The notes beneath the pieces were generated by a model, which worked only from the letters and a program-made list of their open reading frames with translations, searched no databases and had not been told where the DNA came from. From NCBI RefSeq assembly GCF_001909055.1, contig NZ_LVWI01000114.1, positions 1 to 64,000 of the forward strand: a stretch of 64,000 nt of DNA. The letters run 5' to 3'. Within the stretch, counting starts at the first letter, position 1, and each line of letters starts with the position of its first letter. Position numbers and translations under genes: made by a program. The stretch is from Paenibacillus helianthi. GTDB lineage: Bacteria; Bacillota; Bacilli; Paenibacillales; Paenibacillaceae. Positions 61,314-64,000 of this stretch are shown piece after piece.

Positions 61314-61642
61314 GAGCAAATTGGTGGAATGAGAGGTAGAAATGCCTTTGAATTCGGCGCAGGTGAGCAAATTGGTGGCATGGGAGGTAGAAATACCTTT
61401 GAATTCAGCTCAGGTGAGCAAAATGGTGGAATGAAAGGTATAAATGCCTTTGAATTCGGCTCAGGAGAGCAAAGTTGGTGGAATGAAAGGTAGAAATACC
61501 TTTGAATTTGGCTCAGGAGAGCAAAACGGTGGAATGAGAGGTAGAAATACCTTTGAATTCGGCTCAGGAGAGCAAAATGGTGGAATGAAAGGTATAAATA
61601 CCCTTGAATTCGGCGCAGGTGAGCAAATTGGTGGCATGAGGT
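61314..61642. repeat. 51-bp tandem repeat array with conserved mini-hairpins
   Basis: Six full copies and a partial seventh of a 51-bp unit (one is 52 bp), units starting at 61314, 61365, 61416, 61467, 61519, 61570 and 61621. Each contains GGTA-(G/T)AAA-T(A/G)CC, a 4-bp stem with a four-base loop; the GAAA form is a GNRA tetraloop. Copies differ at only a few positions. The single extra base in copy 4 breaks any reading frame, so the array is not protein-coding. It lies in the 560-bp gap between two genes. Confidence 0.85.
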
Positions 61643-61767
61643 TCTTGACAGCCTATAATCCCTTAATCTTTCAAGTGTCCACAAACGGGTTAATAAAGTG
61701 AACAGAACCGATTGCCTGCAACGAACGTACTATTGAAACGAACAAGTATCATTAAGGGGGCTTAGAG

Positions 61768-62598
61768 ATGCCGGAAACCACCGGGCCGTATCTGGAGACT
61801 GTAGAGGAGCTGAATGCCGCGCTTGCCGAAATTATGAAGTGGGAAAAGGAACAGAACCAGCTAATGATCTGGGACCGCATCACCAGGCTGCCGTTCAAGC
61901 TGTTCGATAAGCTTACGCCGAAGTTTATTCATGAGAAGCTGGGCAAGCTGCTCGACGAGCTGGGAGGCTATATCCAGAATGGGGGCAACTATCTCGTAGC
62001 CGGGCGCAAGGTTGGGGTGTTAATGGAGACCGGGAGCCGCGCGGCCGGAGGGACCGGGAAGGGACCATATCCGCTGGCGGTGATGGATAATGCTGCCCGG
62101 CAGCTTACAATGAGCAGCAGGAACGTCGCCACCGCGCAAGGAGCGACGACGGGATTCGGCGGATTGTTCACGCTGGCGGCGGACATCCCCGCGATTCTGG
62201 GCCTGTCCCTTAAAGTCATTCAGGAGATTGGCCTCTGCTATGGCTACAATCCTACAGATAAAGCAGAACGGATATTTGCCGTCAAGGTGATGCAGTTTGC
62301 CTCTTCCGATATTGTGGGCAAGCGAACCATCCTGAAGGAGCTTAATCTGCAGGCAGGTGGCGACGGCGATATTACTGCCGGAACCCAGGCTGCCGTGTCC
62401 AGGATTCAGGGCTGGCGGGAGGTCATCACGGTGTACCGGGACAATTGGGGCTGGAAAAAGATGCTGCAGGCTGTCCCTGTAGCGGGGATGTTCTTCGGGG
62501 CCTATATCAACCGTAAGGCGCTGGAGGATGTGGCCGAGGCCGCCCGGATGCTCTACCGCAAAAGAAGAATCATCGCCAGACTGGCAGAGATGGGTTGA
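61768..62598 (+). CDS. EcsC-family protein
   Basis: 276 residues: an N-terminal helical region with EIMKWEKEQNQLMIWD, RLPFKLFDKLTPKFI, then the hydrophobic glycine-rich core ATTGFGGLFTLAADIPAILGLSLKVIQEIG and a C-terminal FFGAYINRKALEDVAEAARMLYRKR. EcsC proteins are of unknown function, associated in Bacillus with the EcsAB exporter. The glycine-rich core suggests membrane association. GGGGG lies 7 bases upstream of the ATG. Confidence 0.85.
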   Translation: MPETTGPYLETVEELNAALAEIMKWEKEQNQLMIWDRITRLPFKLFDKLTPKFIHEKLGKLLDELGGYIQNGGNYLVAGRKVGVLMETGSRAAGGTGKGPYPLAVMDNAARQLTMSSRNVATAQGATTGFGGLFTLAADIPAILGLSLKVIQEIGLCYGYNPTDKAERIFAVKVMQFASSDIVGKRTILKELNLQAGGDGDITAGTQAAVSRIQGWREVITVYRDNWGWKKMLQAVPVAGMFFGAYINRKALEDVAEAARMLYRKRRIIARLAEMG

Positions 62599-62636
62599 CT
62601 CTCATGCGAAGGAAGAAATCAGAGTATATCTGCAAG

Positions 62637-62689
62637 CAAAAAAAGCAATAGTGCAGTGCTTCATGCGGCTGCCATTATTGCTTTTTTTG
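62637..62689. terminator. Bidirectional terminator
   Basis: GCAATAgTGCAG pairs with CTGCcATTATTGC, flanked by seven A and seven T, between convergent genes. Confidence 0.8.
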
Positions 62690-62702
62690 TTCAAAACATC
62701 TC

Positions 62703-63026
62703 TTAGGCGTCGGGATTAAGGGACTCAAGTCCCTTGCCCCCAAGGGGAATCAGCCGGGTAGGTTCAACACCTGCAATCAGCGGCTTAGCCCGCTGGATGG
62801 CCTCCCGGGTGGACTCCTCCTGCAATGAAGCCGCATGGGCTTCCGCATGGCTCCATACCTCAGTAACCCAGAGGGTGTCAGGCTCACTCTCCGAGAGGTT
62901 AACGATGTACAGCTCACATTCATGAACTTGCTCCATTGCAGCTGCAGCTTCCAGAAGAATCGCCGCAAGGGCATCACGTTCACCTGGTTTGGCGGTGAAT
63001 TTGGCAATCATTCCGAATTTACTCAT
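62703..63026 (-). CDS. ABM-domain (antibiotic biosynthesis monooxygenase-like) protein
   Basis: 107 residues forming one ferredoxin-like dimeric alpha/beta-barrel unit: FGMIAKFTAKPGERDALAAILLEAA, then ELYIVNLSESEPDTLWVTEVWSHAEAHAASLQ. The family includes heme-degrading and quinol monooxygenases (YgiN-like). The substrate is unknown. AAGGAG lies 9 bases before the ATG. Confidence 0.82.
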   Translation of the reverse strand: MSKFGMIAKFTAKPGERDALAAILLEAAAAMEQVHECELYIVNLSESEPDTLWVTEVWSHAEAHAASLQEESTREAIQRAKPLIAGVEPTRLIPLGGKGLESLNPDA

Positions 63027-63185
63027 GCCCCGTCACTCCTTCAGGTTTGGCTTTACAATCCAAGGAACAGCATTTGGAGATCAGCTATATCTTATCAGAG
63101 ATCGGGTGAACAGGAAGGCTATAATCGATTTTCGTCTGAAATCAGCCGCTTGCAGCCATTCTTGCATATTCCTCCAGGAGTTACT

Positions 63186-64000
63186 ATGATGAAATCATTC
63201 AATTTTCCGAAGGCGAAATCCTACGGGAGAGGAGTGGGAGTAGGCAGGATGGATAATAGGGAACAAGAGAAGTCGTACGGGAAGCTGACCGGACAGGCAG
63301 AATCTTTCATCCGGCTATGCTATACAGAGCTGGAGAAGCCGGAGCAGCTCATCGCGGAACGTATTCAGGCCATACATAAGGAAATCGAGCAATCCGGTAC
63401 CTACAACCATACAGAGGAAGAGCTTGCCCATGGTGCAAAAATGGCCTGGCGCCACAACAGCCGCTGCATCGGACGCCTGTTCTGGCACACCCTTGAGGTG
63501 AACGATGCCCGGCAGGCGGAGACTGCCGAGGAGGTGGCGGCGGCACTGCTGCAGCATGTGCAGCAGGCGAACAATGGCGGCCGCATCCGGCCTATGATTA
63601 CGGTATTCCGCAGCGGCGGGAATCCGGAGAAGGCGGTCCGGATCTGGAATCACCAGCTGATCCGTTATGCCGGATACCCTGGACAAGGGGGCCTTGCCCG
63701 TGCCGGCGATCCGGCATCGGATGTGTTCACTGCCGTCTGCCGGAGGCTGGGCTGGCAGGGGAATGGCGGAGACTTCGATGTGCTTCCGCTCGTCGTCAGC
63801 ATTGGTGAAGAAGAACCGCGCTGGTTCGCCATTCCGCCGGAGCTGGTGCAGGAGGTCCCGCTGACCCATCCCGAGATCGAACGGTTCCCGGAGCTTGGCT
63901 TGCGCTGGTATTCTGTACCGGTCGTGTCGGATATGCTGCTCGAAATCGGCGGAATTTCCTATACCGCTGCGCCTTTTAACGGCTGGTACATGGAGACAGA
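63186..64000 (+). CDS. nos: Bacterial nitric oxide synthase oxygenase, 5' part (runs off the window)
   Basis: The frame opens at 63186 and remains open to the right edge (271 codons). It has the NOS oxygenase core without a reductase domain: the heme-ligand Cys in WRHNSRCIGRLFW, then RPMITVFRS, IWNHQLIRYAGYP and LPLVVSIG...FAIPPELVQEV, and the substrate-pocket region YTAAPFNGWYM at the edge. It makes nitric oxide from arginine using tetrahydrofolate and electrons from a host flavodoxin. AGGAG lies upstream; a second ATG immediately follows. Confidence 0.92.
   Translation, partial: MMKSFNFPKAKSYGRGVGVGRMDNREQEKSYGKLTGQAESFIRLCYTELEKPEQLIAERIQAIHKEIEQSGTYNHTEEELAHGAKMAWRHNSRCIGRLFWHTLEVNDARQAETAEEVAAALLQHVQQANNGGRIRPMITVFRSGGNPEKAVRIWNHQLIRYAGYPGQGGLARAGDPASDVFTAVCRRLGWQGNGGDFDVLPLVVSIGEEEPRWFAIPPELVQEVPLTHPEIERFPELGLRWYSVPVVSDMLLEIGGISYTAAPFNGWYMET

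Noticed and set aside
61314..61642. Possible CRISPR array
   Set aside because: The units are tandem and contiguous with no unique spacers, and no cas genes are nearby.
61217..61684. A 155-codon minus-strand frame across the 51-bp repeats
   Set aside because: The repeat length happens to be a multiple of three, giving an open frame; composition is not protein-like and one unit has an extra base.

Overview
The window looks like chromosome of a Paenibacillus-type, endospore-forming member of the Bacillota. Supporting signs are the small acid-soluble spore protein Tlp, an SLH-domain surface protein, a bacterial nitric oxide synthase, a fused assimilatory nitrate reductase/flavoprotein, GlnR/TnrA boxes, AGGAGG-type ribosome sites with some GTG/TTG starts, and a moderate GC content. 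No rRNA, tRNA or CRISPR array was seen.

Layout. 0-2 kb is mobile-element territory: an IS110 recombinase start with its structured non-coding end, a secreted twin-CBM21 starch/glycogen-binding protein between two copies of an intergenic repeat, and a deleted IS1182 remnant. 2-9.5 kb holds an MDR oxidoreductase, tlp, and a nitrate uptake/reduction operon (narK plus a 1411-residue fusion). That operon has two GlnR/TnrA boxes, a strong promoter and a leader ending in a terminator. 9.5-15.4 kb has a two-component system divergent from a polyphosphate-polymerase (VTC) / DUF4956 / beta-helix lipoprotein operon; matching direct repeats lie at both promoters. 15.6-19.9 kb is a polymorphic toxin locus: a secreted deaminase-like toxin, two related immunity genes, and a broken alternative toxin tip with its own immunity gene, bounded by direct repeats.

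19.9-34 kb carries lipid genes (cdsA-like, YegS-like), a papain-like hydrolase, an AAC(3)-family acetyltransferase, a cytoplasmic GH26 mannanase, a diguanylate cyclase and a histidine kinase that both appear to carry multi-TM sensor regions, an SLH lipoprotein, a receiver-BTAD regulator, a chromate transporter and small genes. 34-46 kb is regulator-rich: TetR plus ABC exporter plus MFS pump, MarR divergent from a quinone reductase, NudC, a UvrC-like nuclease, and MerR followed by a flavoprotein whose promoter has the 19-bp MerR spacer.

46-60.7 kb is dominated by a minus-strand operon for 2-aminoethylphosphonate: two PHP hydrolases, a MATE exporter, phnW, phnX, a PbfA-like lyase, a CUT1-type ABC importer and, beyond a MITE-like repeat, a DeoR regulator. 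PhnW and PhnX together take 2-aminoethylphosphonate to acetaldehyde and phosphate; the PbfA-like enzyme would feed the hydroxylated analogue into the same intermediate. The PHP hydrolases and sugar-type importer suggest that the imported substrate is an ester or conjugate. 60.9-64 kb holds a small helical protein, a 51-bp tandem repeat with conserved mini-hairpins, an EcsC protein, an ABM monooxygenase and the 5' part of nos, cut by the window edge.
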